Of a stretch of 30,492 nucleotides of DNA, positions 16,487 through 25,253 are shown in pieces. Both the position numbers and the translations under genes were made by a program. The stretch covers positions 1 through 30,492 of the forward strand of contig CANQVY010000001.1 of NCBI GenBank assembly GCA_947627405.1, given 5' to 3'. The number at the start of each line of letters is the position of its first letter. Position 1 is the stretch's first letter. A model generated the notes under the pieces. That model saw only the letters and a program-made list of their open reading frames with translations, ran no database searches and had not been told where the DNA came from. The stretch comes from an uncultured Bacilli bacterium. GTDB lineage: Bacteria > Bacillota_I > Bacilli_A > RF39 > UBA660.

Positions 16487-19400
16487 ATGAGCATATTTCA
16501 AAAACTTATTGAAATAACACATAAAGAAAACATCAGTATAACTGGTCTAACTGATGAGTTTTTTTGTGCTTATTTATATACTTATTTAAAAAAATACAAT
16601 CAGGATATTTTAGTTGTTGTCCCTTCTTTGTATGAGGCAAATAAATTATATAATTCTTTAGGAAATTATAGTAGTGAATGTTTACTATTTCCAATGGATG
16701 ATTTTTTAACCAGTGAAGCAATTTCTATAAGCCCAGATTTAAAAATTAGCCGTTTAGAATGTTTGAATGAACTTATTATCGCCAAACGAGAACCAAAAAT
16801 TGTAATTACACATTTGGATGGATATTTAAGATTTTTACCTTGCAAAGAAAAATATATCCAATCTATAATTGCATTGGAAAAAGATCAAATCATTGATCCC
16901 AAAAAATTGGTGTCACAGTTAATCCAAATCGGATATAAGCGTGAAACTCTTGTCACCACAACTGGGGAAATAGGAGTAAGAGGATTTGTGATTGATATTT
17001 TTCCTTTAGGTGAAAATCACCCCGTTCGTATTGAATTTTTTGGGGATGAAATTGAATCGATAAGATATTTTGATGAAAATACGCAAAAATCAATAGCGGA
17101 AGTTAAAAAGATGGTTATTCGACCAAATACAGAAGATATTTTTGATGATAATAGTTTTCAAGCACATAAATTTTTATCTATAACAAACAAACAGCTTGTA
17201 AATATAGAAGATTATCTACACAATTATACTGTATTCTACAAAGATAAAAATCAATTAGAAGCAGCATATGAAAAGATGGAAATGGAAGCGTTTGATTACA
17301 AGATTGAAAAGGATAAATTATTTTCTGGAATCTATTTTTTATCTTTTAAGAATCTATATAAAGACGATGCTATAAAGTATTATTCTATAGATAACTATTT
17401 TAATGATAAAAATGTTATTTCATTTGATTGTAAAGAGGTCCCTGACTTTCATAGTGATATTCATTTGATTGATGCATATATAAACAAACAGATAAAAAAT
17501 CAATACACCATTTGTATCTGTGTTAAAAAAAGCAAATTTAATAATATAAAGAAATATTTATCCTCTTCGTTATATGAAACGACTTTGGAAAATATTAAAG
17601 AGCATAGTATTAATTTAGTCGATTTTGATTTAAATAGTGGATTTATATATAAAAAATATATTTTTATCAGTGCTAAAGAGTTGTTTAAAGAAGTTAGTAG
17701 AATAAAATATAAAACAAAATTAAAATATACATCAAAAATTAATGATATTAATAAATTAAATATTGGAGATTATATTGTTCATAGTATACATGGAATAGGA
17801 ATTTATAATGGAATAACCTCATTAAAAAAGGGAGAATTAATTAAAGATTATTTGGAAATTCTTTATAAAGATAAAGATAAATTATATATACCTGTTGAAA
17901 AAATAGATTTCATTAGTAAGTTTTGTGGAAAAGAAGGTGTTGTTCCAAAAATTAACAAATTGGGCGGGAATGAATGGCATAAAACAAAAATGCGTATTCG
18001 TGATAAAGTAAGAAATATAGCCAGCACATTGCTAAATATTTATGCCAATAGAAAACTGAAAGAGGGTTATGCTTTTTCTAAGGATACGGATCTTCAGATT
18101 GAATTTGAACAGGAATTTCCATATGAATATACGCCTGATCAAGAACTTGTTACAAAGCAAATTAAACAAGATATGGAAAGTAAAATTCCAATGGATCGTT
18201 TGCTTTGCGGAGATGTTGGGTATGGAAAAACTGAAGTAGCATTTAGGGCCATGTTTAAGGCTGTTTGTGATTCAAAGCAAGTTTTATATTTATGTCCAAC
18301 AACCATATTGTCTAATCAAGTTTATGAAAATGCAAAGGAAAGATTTCAAAATTTTCCTGTGAGTATTGGTTTGTTAAATCGCTTTACTTCTGGGAAGCAG
18401 ACAAAAAATATAATTGATTCTTTGAAAAATGGTACCATTGATATTGTTATTGGGACACATAGGATTTTAAGTGAAGATGTTCAACCTAAAGATTTAGGAT
18501 TATTGGTTATTGATGAGGAACAAAGATTTGGAGTTCTTCATAAGGAAAAAATTAAGCAGTATAAATCCAACGTTGATGTTCTTACTTTAACGGCTACACC
18601 TATTCCTAGAACACTTCAAATGTCAATGGTTGGTCTTAGAAGTTTATCTATGATTGAAACTCCTCCTATTGACCGATATCCTGTACAAACATATGTAATT
18701 GAAGATAATGATCAAATTGTCAAAGACGCTATATATAAAGAATTATCACGAGGTGGACAAGTTTTTTTACTTTATAATCGTGTTGAATCCATTGAAACGG
18801 AGGCAAAAAAAATTGCTCATTTAGTTAAAGATGCTCGAGTTGTTTTTGCACATGGACAAATGAATAAATTAGAATTGGAAACAAAAATGCAATCTTTTAT
18901 TGATGGAAATTATGATGTTTTAGTATGTACAACCATTATAGAAACAGGTATTGATATTCCAAATGTCAATACATTAATTATTAAAGATGCCGATAAATTT
19001 GGATTGGCACAACTATACCAAATTCGAGGGAGAGTTGGTAGAAGTAATAAAATAGCTTATGCATATTTGATGTATGAGGGAAATCGTATTTTAACAGAAA
19101 CGGCTTTAAAAAGATTAAACGCAATCAAAGATTTTACAGAACTAGGAAGCGGATTTTCCATTGCAACAAGAGATTTATCTATTCGAGGAGCAGGAGATAT
19201 TTTAGGCTCTCAACAGGCAGGTTTTATTGATAGTATTGGTATAGATCTGTATATAAAAATTTTGAATGAAGAAGTTGAAAAGCTAAAAGGAAATTTTGTA
19301 GAAGAAGAAAGAGATGAACCGCCATTTGTTGATGTATCTACACATATTGATGATGATTATGTAGATGATGCAGATTTAAAAATAGAAATACATAAATTAA

Positions 19401-19765
19401 TTAATCAAATTGATTCTTTAGAAAAATTAAAAGAAGTAAAAGCAATAATCGAAGATCGTTTTGGTAAAGTAAATGAGGATTTATTAATCTATATGCATGA
19501 AGAATGGTTTGAAAAAATATCCAAAACTTTAGAAGTTGAAAAGGTAAATAAAACAAAGAATTTTATCGATGTTGTATTTAGTGAAAATATTTCTGGTAAA
19601 ATTAATGTTGAAAAATTATTTATGGATGCCTTTTCTATTTCAAAAATGTTTCGATTTCAAAGCAAAAATAATAAATTACATATTATTTTAGATACAATTA
19701 AGTTAGAAAAACATTATATTTATTATTTAACAAAATTAATGGATTCAATAGAATTTCTTGACTAG
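16487..19765 (+). CDS. mfd: Transcription-repair coupling factor Mfd
   Basis: Translocase that removes stalled RNA polymerase and recruits UvrA. It has 1092 aa, against about 1150-1180 in relatives. An N-terminal UvrB-like part is followed by the CarD/RID-like polymerase-binding domain (NIGDYIVHSIHGIGIY at about 425-440). The RecG-like motor has Walker A GDVGYGKT at about 575-582 and DEEQRFG. Later come TATPIPRTLQMS, the FAHGQM region and the QIRGRVGRS motif VI. Ribosome site TAGGTGAT. It is the longest gene of the operon. Confidence 0.97.
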   Translation: MSIFQKLIEITHKENISITGLTDEFFCAYLYTYLKKYNQDILVVVPSLYEANKLYNSLGNYSSECLLFPMDDFLTSEAISISPDLKISRLECLNELIIAKREPKIVITHLDGYLRFLPCKEKYIQSIIALEKDQIIDPKKLVSQLIQIGYKRETLVTTTGEIGVRGFVIDIFPLGENHPVRIEFFGDEIESIRYFDENTQKSIAEVKKMVIRPNTEDIFDDNSFQAHKFLSITNKQLVNIEDYLHNYTVFYKDKNQLEAAYEKMEMEAFDYKIEKDKLFSGIYFLSFKNLYKDDAIKYYSIDNYFNDKNVISFDCKEVPDFHSDIHLIDAYINKQIKNQYTICICVKKSKFNNIKKYLSSSLYETTLENIKEHSINLVDFDLNSGFIYKKYIFISAKELFKEVSRIKYKTKLKYTSKINDINKLNIGDYIVHSIHGIGIYNGITSLKKGELIKDYLEILYKDKDKLYIPVEKIDFISKFCGKEGVVPKINKLGGNEWHKTKMRIRDKVRNIASTLLNIYANRKLKEGYAFSKDTDLQIEFEQEFPYEYTPDQELVTKQIKQDMESKIPMDRLLCGDVGYGKTEVAFRAMFKAVCDSKQVLYLCPTTILSNQVYENAKERFQNFPVSIGLLNRFTSGKQTKNIIDSLKNGTIDIVIGTHRILSEDVQPKDLGLLVIDEEQRFGVLHKEKIKQYKSNVDVLTLTATPIPRTLQMSMVGLRSLSMIETPPIDRYPVQTYVIEDNDQIVKDAIYKELSRGGQVFLLYNRVESIETEAKKIAHLVKDARVVFAHGQMNKLELETKMQSFIDGNYDVLVCTTIIETGIDIPNVNTLIIKDADKFGLAQLYQIRGRVGRSNKIAYAYLMYEGNRILTETALKRLNAIKDFTELGSGFSIATRDLSIRGAGDILGSQQAGFIDSIGIDLYIKILNEEVEKLKGNFVEEERDEPPFVDVSTHIDDDYVDDADLKIEIHKLINQIDSLEKLKEVKAIIEDRFGKVNEDLLIYMHEEWFEKISKTLEVEKVNKTKNFIDVVFSENISGKINVEKLFMDAFSISKMFRFQSKNNKLHIILDTIKLEKHYIYYLTKLMDSIEFLD

Positions 19766-19800
19766 AATTTTAAAACTTGATATCTTATTAATATAAGATA
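19758..19800 (+). promoter_or_regulatory. Promoter-like element with inverted repeat before the unknown gene
   Basis: TTGACT (19758-19763), 17-bp spacer, TATCTT (19781-19786). The -10 is part of a perfect inverted repeat, TATCTTAT (19781-19788) and ATAAGATA (19793-19800), with a 4-base loop. The repeat ends next to the Shine-Dalgarno AGGTG. It could be an operator or an RNA hairpin; there is no T run. Confidence 0.4.
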
Positions 19801-19810
19801 GGTGTTGTAT

Positions 19811-20377
19811 ATGAGTGATGCAGATGTAAAAATGATATTAAAAGAAAAGAATATTGAAATAACTAAAAACAAGTTAATACTTGATGTGGAAAATAATATT
19901 GATTCTTTAAAAAGAAATATAGAAAATATATTTTATTTAGAAATAAATTATATAGAAAAAATTTTATTAAATGATTATCATTTTGCTGATGAGAAATTCA
20001 TGGACAATATAAAAGAAAAGAGTTTACAATTGATTGAACCTACTGAACAAAAGTTTATCTCTTTATGTAGAGAATTTATTTATAAGCAATCTCTAAATAA
20101 GAATTTCTATATAAGGTATGAAAAATATTTGCACACATTAGATACTATTTTTGAAGAACCAATCTTAGGGTTTGTTCATGATCTTCGTTATTTAATAAAA
20201 AAATTTATCGATGATGAAGAAAAAACTCAAATTGTATATAAAGTTTTAAATAAAAAATATAAAGATCGTATTTTACTTAAAGTAAATATCCAAGTAAAAG
20301 AAAGAAATAATATTATTATAAATAATGCAAAAGAAACGTACAAAAAATATTTATTATTAGATAAAAATACAAAATAA
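19811..20377 (+). CDS. Unrecognised predicted helical protein between mfd and spoVT
   Basis: 188 aa, no family recognised. It looks cytoplasmic: no signal peptide or membrane segment. It is rich in Lys, Ile, Asn and Glu, with long probably helical stretches, and has one cysteine in SLCREFIY. The start at ATG 19811 is chosen because AGGTG (19800-19804) sits six bases before it; upstream GTG and TTG codons in frame overlap that site. It is 45 bases after mfd, with its own possible promoter and inverted repeat, and is followed by a good terminator. This position is empty or holds other genes in relatives I know. Confidence 0.8.
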   Translation: MSDADVKMILKEKNIEITKNKLILDVENNIDSLKRNIENIFYLEINYIEKILLNDYHFADEKFMDNIKEKSLQLIEPTEQKFISLCREFIYKQSLNKNFYIRYEKYLHTLDTIFEEPILGFVHDLRYLIKKFIDDEEKTQIVYKVLNKKYKDRILLKVNIQVKERNNIIINNAKETYKKYLLLDKNTK

Positions 20378-20398
20378 GAGTTTCATACTCTTTTTTTT
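20376..20398 (+). terminator. Terminator of the dnaX-to-19811 operon
   Basis: Stem AAGAGT/ACTCTT with a 5-base loop followed by a run of eight T. It begins at the stop codon of the unknown gene. Confidence 0.8.
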
Positions 20399-20536
20399 AT
20401 TTTAATTAACAAAATGGAAATATTTACCACAAGAATTCTCTACATATTAAGCTTATAATATATATGAAAGAAAATAAAAATCATGTATAAAAAAAGATTT
20501 CAGTGGGAACATAAGATGTAGAAAGTGGTGATATAT

Positions 20537-21067
20537 TTGAAGGCAACAGGAGTGGTTAGACGTATTGACGATTTAGGCAGAATTGTGATTCCAAAAGAGA
20601 TGAGAAGAACGTTGCGAATACGAGAAGGAGAAGCGTTAGAAATTTTTGTAGATAATGACTTTGTAGCATTAAAAAAATATTCTCCTATGAATGATTTAGA
20701 GGATTTTGCAAAAATATTAGTAGAATCGGTATATGGCAGCATTAATAATAATATATTAGTAACAGATAGAGATAAATATATTGCTGTAGCAGGATCTTTA
20801 AAGAAGAAATATTTAAAAAAGAGCATAAGTTCTAATTTAGAAACCTTAATTGATAAAAGAAGTATTGCCATTGAAAAAGATTTAGAAGATTTGGAGCTTT
20901 CCCCAGGTGAATTTGAAAAAGGAAGTTATACAATTCATCCCATTATAATGAATGGGGATGCGATTGGATTAGTCATTATTTTCTCAATAAATAAGAATAT
21001 TACGGATACAGAGGTTAAAATATCACAAATTATTTCTCAAATTTTAGGAAAACATATTGAAGAATAA
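20537..21067 (+). CDS. spoVT: Stage V sporulation regulator SpoVT (AbrB family)
   Basis: Forespore transcription factor in spore-formers. It has 176 aa with an N-terminal AbrB swapped-hairpin DNA-binding domain (ATGVVRRIDDLGRIVIPKEM, residues 3-22, then RRTLRIREGEALEIFV) and a C-terminal GAF-like domain (about 56-176) containing DRDKYIAVAGS and GDAIGLVIIFS. The family N-terminus MKATG implies the TTG start at 20537, with GGTGAT at 20527-20532. In-frame GTG codons at 20525 and 20528 overlap the ribosome site and are less likely. The 138-bp gap after the terminator holds TATAAT (20454-20459) without a good sigma-A -35, so a sporulation sigma is plausible. Confidence 0.93.
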   Translation: MKATGVVRRIDDLGRIVIPKEMRRTLRIREGEALEIFVDNDFVALKKYSPMNDLEDFAKILVESVYGSINNNILVTDRDKYIAVAGSLKKKYLKKSISSNLETLIDKRSIAIEKDLEDLELSPGEFEKGSYTIHPIIMNGDAIGLVIIFSINKNITDTEVKISQIISQILGKHIEE

Positions 21068-21085
21068 AAAAATATATGTTATACT
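21057..21085 (+). promoter_or_regulatory. Promoter of the metG T-box transcript
   Basis: TTGAAG (21057-21062), 17-bp spacer, TATACT (21080-21085). The -35 lies in the last codons of spoVT. Start predicted near 21092. Confidence 0.75.
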
Positions 21086-21091
21086 TTAGCC

Positions 21092-21315
21092 ATATTTAAA
21101 AGTTTTGAAGGAAAGAGTATATAAAAATTGCTATTATAGAGAGCTTTGTTAGGTGAAAGAAAGTATAGCATATTTATAGAACATGGTTCTGGAACTTACT
21201 TCTCGATATTTAGATTAGTACGTTAACTACGTTAAAAGTTTTAGAGAGTATGATTTTATATCATAAATTAAGGTGGTAACACGGTAACTCGTCCTTTTGC
21301 TAGGATGAGTTTTTT
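21092..21315 (+). promoter_or_regulatory. T-box leader sensing tRNA-Met
   Basis: The leader RNA binds uncharged tRNA and switches between antiterminator and terminator. The T-box AAGGTGGTAACACGG (21270-21284) precedes a terminator stem ACTCGTCCT/AGGATGAGT (21287-21295/21302-21310, loop TTTGCT) and a T run. Stem I features (AGAGAG, GGTGAAAG) are at about 21138-21162. The proposed specifier is ATG at 21183-21185, followed by a purine as usual; Met agrees with metG downstream. The class is clear; the exact specifier is inferred without folding. Confidence 0.88.
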
Positions 21316-21346
21316 CTTTCAAGACAATAGAACAGGAGAGGATTAA

Positions 21347-22870
21347 ATGAAAAAGAACACTTATTATATAACAACGCCAATCTATTATCCAAGCGCTAAT
21401 TTTCATATTGGACATTGTTATACAACAATAATTGCTGATTCAATTGCAAGGTATAAAAGAATGCAAGGATATGATGTTTGTTTTCAAACAGGAACAGATG
21501 AGCATGGTCAAAAAATAGCTACAAGAGCAAAAGAGGCGGGATTAGATCCAAAATCTTATGTGGATAATATTGTAGAAAATGCGAAAGATTTATGGAAATC
21601 TTTAAATATATCTTATGATAAATTTATTCGAACAACAGATAAATTTCATGAATTAGCTGTACAGAAAATATTTACAAAGTTATATGAGCAGGGAGATATT
21701 TATAAAGGAGAATATAAAGGATTATATTGTACGCCGTGTGAATCTTTTTGGACTTCTACACAATTGATAGATGGTAAATGTCCCGATTGTGGAAGAGAAG
21801 TACATGAAGTAAAGGAAGAAGCATATTTTTTAAAATTATCCAATTATGCGGATCAATTAGTAAAATATATTGAGATGCATCCAGATTTTATTCAACCAGA
21901 ATCTAGAAAAAATGAAATGATTAATAATTTTATTAAACCAGGCCTTGAAGATTTATGCGTTTCAAGAACTAGTTTTAGTTGGGGGATTCAAGTTCCATTT
22001 GATCCTAAGCATGTGGTTTATGTATGGTTAGATGCATTAACAAATTATATTACTTCTTTAGGGTATATGAGCGATGATGATACCGAATTCAAAAAATATT
22101 GGCCAGCGGATTTACATTTGGTTGGAAAAGAAATTACGCGTTTTCATACTATTGTATGGCCTATCTTGTTAATGGCATTGGATTTACCAATTCCTAAACA
22201 AGTTTTTGGGCATGGTTGGTTAGTTATTAATGGAGGTAAAATTTCCAAATCACTTGGAAATTATAAAGATCCCAGAGAATATATTAAAGAATATGGAGTA
22301 GATGCTGTTCGTTATTTTGTATTAAGGGAAGTCCCTTTTGGCAATGATGGTACATTTTCTGAAGAAGCTTTAATTCATAGAACTAATGCCGATTTAGCCA
22401 ACAATTTAGGTAATTTAGTTAATCGAACCATTTCAATGGCTAATAAATATTTTGATGGCCAAATAGCTAATAAACACGAGAAAGAATCTATTGATAAGGA
22501 ATTATTCGATGCAGTAAATAAGGTAAATCAAATAGTGAAAGAAAAGATGGAACTTTTGCATGTAAGCGAAGCTTTAGAATCTATATTTGATGTTCTTAGA
22601 CGAAGCAATAAATATATCGACGAGACTACTCCTTGGATATTAGCAAAGGATGAATCAAACAGAAATCGATTAGAAACAGTTCTTTATAATTTATTAGAAT
22701 CTATACGTGTTTGTGCTACTTTGTTAGCGCCTTATCTTCCTGATACATCAAAAAAAATTAAGGAACAGTTAAATAATTTTGAGTCAAGTGACAATTACTT
22801 AGAAAACAATCATTATCAAGTAAATATTCCTACTCCTTTATTTCAAAGAATTGATAAAAAGGTAGAATAA
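21347..22870 (+). CDS. metG: Methionyl-tRNA synthetase
   Basis: Charges tRNA-Met. A 507-aa class I synthetase. HIGH motif at residues 20-23. A zinc knuckle with C128, C131, C145 and C148 lies in the connective domain. KMSKS appears as KISKS near residue 300 (GGKISKSLGNYKDP). It lacks the C-terminal tRNA-binding (Tbp111-like) domain that makes the B. subtilis enzyme about 660 aa. Ribosome site AGGAGAGGA before the ATG. It is controlled by the T-box upstream. Confidence 0.97.
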   Translation: MKKNTYYITTPIYYPSANFHIGHCYTTIIADSIARYKRMQGYDVCFQTGTDEHGQKIATRAKEAGLDPKSYVDNIVENAKDLWKSLNISYDKFIRTTDKFHELAVQKIFTKLYEQGDIYKGEYKGLYCTPCESFWTSTQLIDGKCPDCGREVHEVKEEAYFLKLSNYADQLVKYIEMHPDFIQPESRKNEMINNFIKPGLEDLCVSRTSFSWGIQVPFDPKHVVYVWLDALTNYITSLGYMSDDDTEFKKYWPADLHLVGKEITRFHTIVWPILLMALDLPIPKQVFGHGWLVINGGKISKSLGNYKDPREYIKEYGVDAVRYFVLREVPFGNDGTFSEEALIHRTNADLANNLGNLVNRTISMANKYFDGQIANKHEKESIDKELFDAVNKVNQIVKEKMELLHVSEALESIFDVLRRSNKYIDETTPWILAKDESNRNRLETVLYNLLESIRVCATLLAPYLPDTSKKIKEQLNNFESSDNYLENNHYQVNIPTPLFQRIDKKVE

Positions 22871-22981
22871 TTGTAAACTTTTATGTAAATCTGAAAAATA
22901 ATTTGTATATTATATTTCCTTGTCTATTACTTTATGATATATTACTAAAGTAGTATAAAAAGCATTAGGAAAGGGAACTTT

Positions 22982-23137
22982 ATGAAAATCAAAATTAATG
23001 TAGTCTCGATTGCGTTAATTTGTGCTATTTTAGCTGTTGCTGTTTTATATTATGCTAAAAGAAATATTGTTGATTTAGTTTATTTAATATTTTTAATTAC
23101 GCAATTAATAAGATATATTCGTAGTGATTTAAGTTGA
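22982..23137 (+). CDS. Small membrane protein, 51 aa, unknown
   Basis: A 51-codon frame with a strong ribosome site (GGAAAGGGA, 22968-22976) five bases before ATG. It starts MKIKINVVSIALICAILAV and has two hydrophobic segments (about residues 6-24 and 29-44) separated by AKRN. It ends in a basic/polar tail, IRYIRSDLS. Its stop lies inside the loop of a strong terminator, so it appears to be an independent transcription unit. No homologue recognised. It occupies the otherwise empty 325-bp gap between metG and tatD. Confidence 0.65.
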   Translation: MKIKINVVSIALICAILAVAVLYYAKRNIVDLVYLIFLITQLIRYIRSDLS

Positions 23138-23155
23138 TATGAATATATCTTTTTT
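23111..23155 (+). terminator. Terminator of the 51-aa gene
   Basis: Perfect 10-bp stem AGATATATTC/GAATATATCT with a 20-base loop containing the stop codon, followed by six T. Confidence 0.7.
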
Positions 23156-23157
23156 AG

Positions 23158-23166
23158 TGGTATAAT
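23158..23166 (+). promoter_or_regulatory. Extended -10 promoter of tatD
   Basis: TGGTATAAT: perfect -10 (23161-23166) with the TGn extension. No good -35 at 17 bp; TTGATA at 23134-23139 would need a 21-bp spacer. Confidence 0.55.
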
Positions 23167-23195
23167 AAGAATAGAGAAATAAGAGTGGTGAGAAT

Positions 23196-23954
23196 ATGTT
23201 TATAGATACACATTTACATTTATCAACTGAGGATTATCATATCGATGAAATCAAAGATATTTTAAGACAGGCAAGAAGAAATGGGGTAAAAAAATATATC
23301 GTTTGTGGATGTAGTAAAAGTGAAATTAAAAATGTGTTAAAAATCTATCCGCAGATGCGTAGTATTTCCTTTGCATTTGGATATCATCCTGAGTTTGCTG
23401 ATAGCATTACTAAGCAAGACTTATTAGAATTACAAGAATTCATCTGTCATGATCGTGTAGTAGCTATTGGAGAAATTGGATTAGATTATCATTATAACAA
23501 TGAAAATAGGCAGCAACAACAGAAAATATTTCGGGAACAACTCCAGTTAGCTGAAAAATTAAATTTGCCGGTAACTATTCACTCAAGAGATGCAATAGAA
23601 GATACTTATCAAATATTATCTCAATATCATGTGAAAGGAGTTATTCATTGCTTTAGTGGAAGTCTTGAAATGGCACAAAAATTTATTAAATTAGGTTTTT
23701 ATCTAGGTATAGGAGGAGTGATTACTTTTAAAAATAGCAAATTAAAAAACGTGATTGCTAAAATAGGACTTGAACATGTTGTTTTAGAAACCGATTCTCC
23801 CTATTTGTCTCCAGAACCATATCGGGGAAAGAAAAATGGCCCTCAAAATATTTATCATATTGCTTGTTTTCTTGCTGATTTATTAAATATTTCTATAGAA
23901 GAAGTAGCAAAAATAACTACAACAAATGCAATGTGTATATTTGACTTGAAGTAA
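23196..23954 (+). CDS. tatD: TatD-family metal-dependent deoxyribonuclease
   Basis: Amidohydrolase-fold nuclease (YabD in B. subtilis), 252 aa, with all metal ligands visible: H6-x-H8 (DTHLHL), E93 (GEIGLDY), H129 (IHSRDA), H151 (HCFSG) and D200 (ETDSPY). Ribosome site GAGTGGTGAG. It is followed, as in Bacillus, by a 3D-domain gene, whose -35 lies in the tatD 3' end. Confidence 0.95.
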   Translation: MFIDTHLHLSTEDYHIDEIKDILRQARRNGVKKYIVCGCSKSEIKNVLKIYPQMRSISFAFGYHPEFADSITKQDLLELQEFICHDRVVAIGEIGLDYHYNNENRQQQQKIFREQLQLAEKLNLPVTIHSRDAIEDTYQILSQYHVKGVIHCFSGSLEMAQKFIKLGFYLGIGGVITFKNSKLKNVIAKIGLEHVVLETDSPYLSPEPYRGKKNGPQNIYHIACFLADLLNISIEEVAKITTTNAMCIFDLK

Positions 23955-23969
23955 TAGATATGTTATACT
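23941..23969 (+). promoter_or_regulatory. Promoter of the 3D-protein gene and envelope cassette
   Basis: TTGACT (23941-23946), 17-bp spacer, TATACT (23964-23969). A near-consensus sigma-A promoter. Confidence 0.8.
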
Positions 23970-24001
23970 TTTAATAGTGTTATATAATGGATGGTGGTTT
24001 T

Positions 24002-24589
24002 ATGAAACAGCTTACTATTATGCTTAGTAAACGTTTTCTAATATTCCTATTTATAATAATGTGTATGTTTGTTATTTCAACTGGAAATAAAAGAACAACA
24101 ATTTTAGCGAATAACAAAAATAATGTAAAATCGGTACAGGCTGTACATATTGTTAATAAATACAATAGTCTTCTCGAAAATGCTAAGCCGGTTGAAGTAA
24201 AATCTTTAGCCGCAGCAGTTAAAATAGCACCAAAGAAATCGGTAGCATTTTCAGGAAGTATGACAGCTTATGGTCCAGATTGTCCAGGATGTGGGGGCAG
24301 AACGAGTTGTCCTCCTAGGCAAAATCTATCTAACGGGAATGTTTATTTTAAAGATAAGGATTATGGTACTGTACGTATTTTAGCAAGTGATTCTTCATTG
24401 CCATGTGGAACGATTGTTAAAGTTTCGAATATTTCTATAACAAATTCTTATATATATGGTGTGGTATTAGATAGAGGGTCTGCAATAAAAGGAACAGTAA
24501 TGGATATAATGTATGAATCAGAAAGGAAAGCTTTATCCTTTGGAAGACAATATAATGTAAGATATGAGATCGTGAGATGGGGCTGGTAA
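24002..24589 (+). CDS. Secreted or anchored 3D-domain cell-wall protein
   Basis: 195 aa from the ATG at 24002 (GGTGG site at 23993-23997). An N-terminal hydrophobic segment (about residues 11-27) acts as signal or anchor. A basic linker leads to the 3D domain (about 84-195), a double-psi barrel found in peptidoglycan lytic transglycosylases. Candidate catalytic aspartates are D157 (VVLDRGSAIKG) and D168 (VMDIMY). It is the positional equivalent of B. subtilis yabE but far shorter, without G5/DUF348 repeats. Unusual cysteines C94, C97, C103 and C135 lie around GPDCPGCGGRTSCPP. Only four bases separate it from the next gene. Confidence 0.85.
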   Translation: MKQLTIMLSKRFLIFLFIIMCMFVISTGNKRTTILANNKNNVKSVQAVHIVNKYNSLLENAKPVEVKSLAAAVKIAPKKSVAFSGSMTAYGPDCPGCGGRTSCPPRQNLSNGNVYFKDKDYGTVRILASDSSLPCGTIVKVSNISITNSYIYGVVLDRGSAIKGTVMDIMYESERKALSFGRQYNVRYEIVRWGW

Positions 24590-24593
24590 AATT

Positions 24594-25226
24594 ATGAAAG
24601 AAAAAAAAGAAAGTGCAAAACGAATTGTTTTTACAATACTTGGTATTCTATTATTAATATGTAGTGTAATGATTGTTGGATTTGCTATTTTTGTATTTGA
24701 AGATACTTCAAATCATGATAATTCTATTACTACGGGGACAAATCCAGAGGGAACCCTTTCTTTTGCTTATAATGAAAATAGCAATGGAGTCGAGTTAATG
24801 AATGCAATTCCCATTGATGATGTAACGGGGAAAAAACTTACCAATAGTGATAAAGCTAAAGGAATTAACCAAGGTTATTTTGATTTTTCCATCAGGGCTA
24901 GTGGAACATCTGCAGGGAAAATAAAATATCAAATCTATGCTACATTAGAAAATGATAGTAATATGGATACGAAATACATAAAAGTATATTTAACAGATGA
25001 TAAAAATAATCCATATCGCGGGTATGATTCGGATGTTCCTGTTTTTTCCTCATTAGATAAATATAGTAGCCAAAAAAATTCAAAAATATTATATTCTGAT
25101 GAAATAAATGTTAAAGAAGATGTAATCAAAAGATTTCGATTGAGATTGTGGGTAGCTAAAGATTATTCAGATGGTGCGACTTCTAAGACATTTAAAATAA
25201 AAGTGAATGTAAGAGCGACTGCTTAA
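24594..25226 (+). CDS. SipW-type secreted protein, TasA/camelysin-like (paralogue 1)
   Basis: 210 aa. A basic start and one membrane segment (about 10-34) are followed by a beta-rich ectodomain. The stretch SITTGTNPEGTLSF after the hydrophobic part resembles the TFASGTLDL region behind the signal of TasA-type SipW substrates. The ectodomain shares NAIPIDD..GKKLT, a Y/F-x-F-S-x-x-A-x-G-x-x-x-G-x-I-x-Y strand and a C-terminal LRLWV (184-188) plus KTFKIKVNV with the next gene. It follows the 3D gene closely, with a poor ribosome site. Its terminator overlaps its stop. Likely a surface fibre or matrix component; function inferred. Confidence 0.65.
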   Translation: MKEKKESAKRIVFTILGILLLICSVMIVGFAIFVFEDTSNHDNSITTGTNPEGTLSFAYNENSNGVELMNAIPIDDVTGKKLTNSDKAKGINQGYFDFSIRASGTSAGKIKYQIYATLENDSNMDTKYIKVYLTDDKNNPYRGYDSDVPVFSSLDKYSSQKNSKILYSDEINVKEDVIKRFRLRLWVAKDYSDGATSKTFKIKVNVRATA

Positions 25227-25253
25227 ATAGGAAAAGTGGTTGCTTTTTTTTTT
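25214..25253 (+). terminator. Terminator after paralogue 1
   Basis: AGCGACTGCTT (25214-25224) pairs with AAGTGGTTGCT (25234-25244) using three G-U pairs, then a run of about ten T. The left arm covers the final codons. Confidence 0.7.

Noticed and set aside
21559..21567. Perfect DnaA box in metG
   Set aside because: Isolated single 9-mer in AT-rich coding DNA; chance is the simplest explanation.
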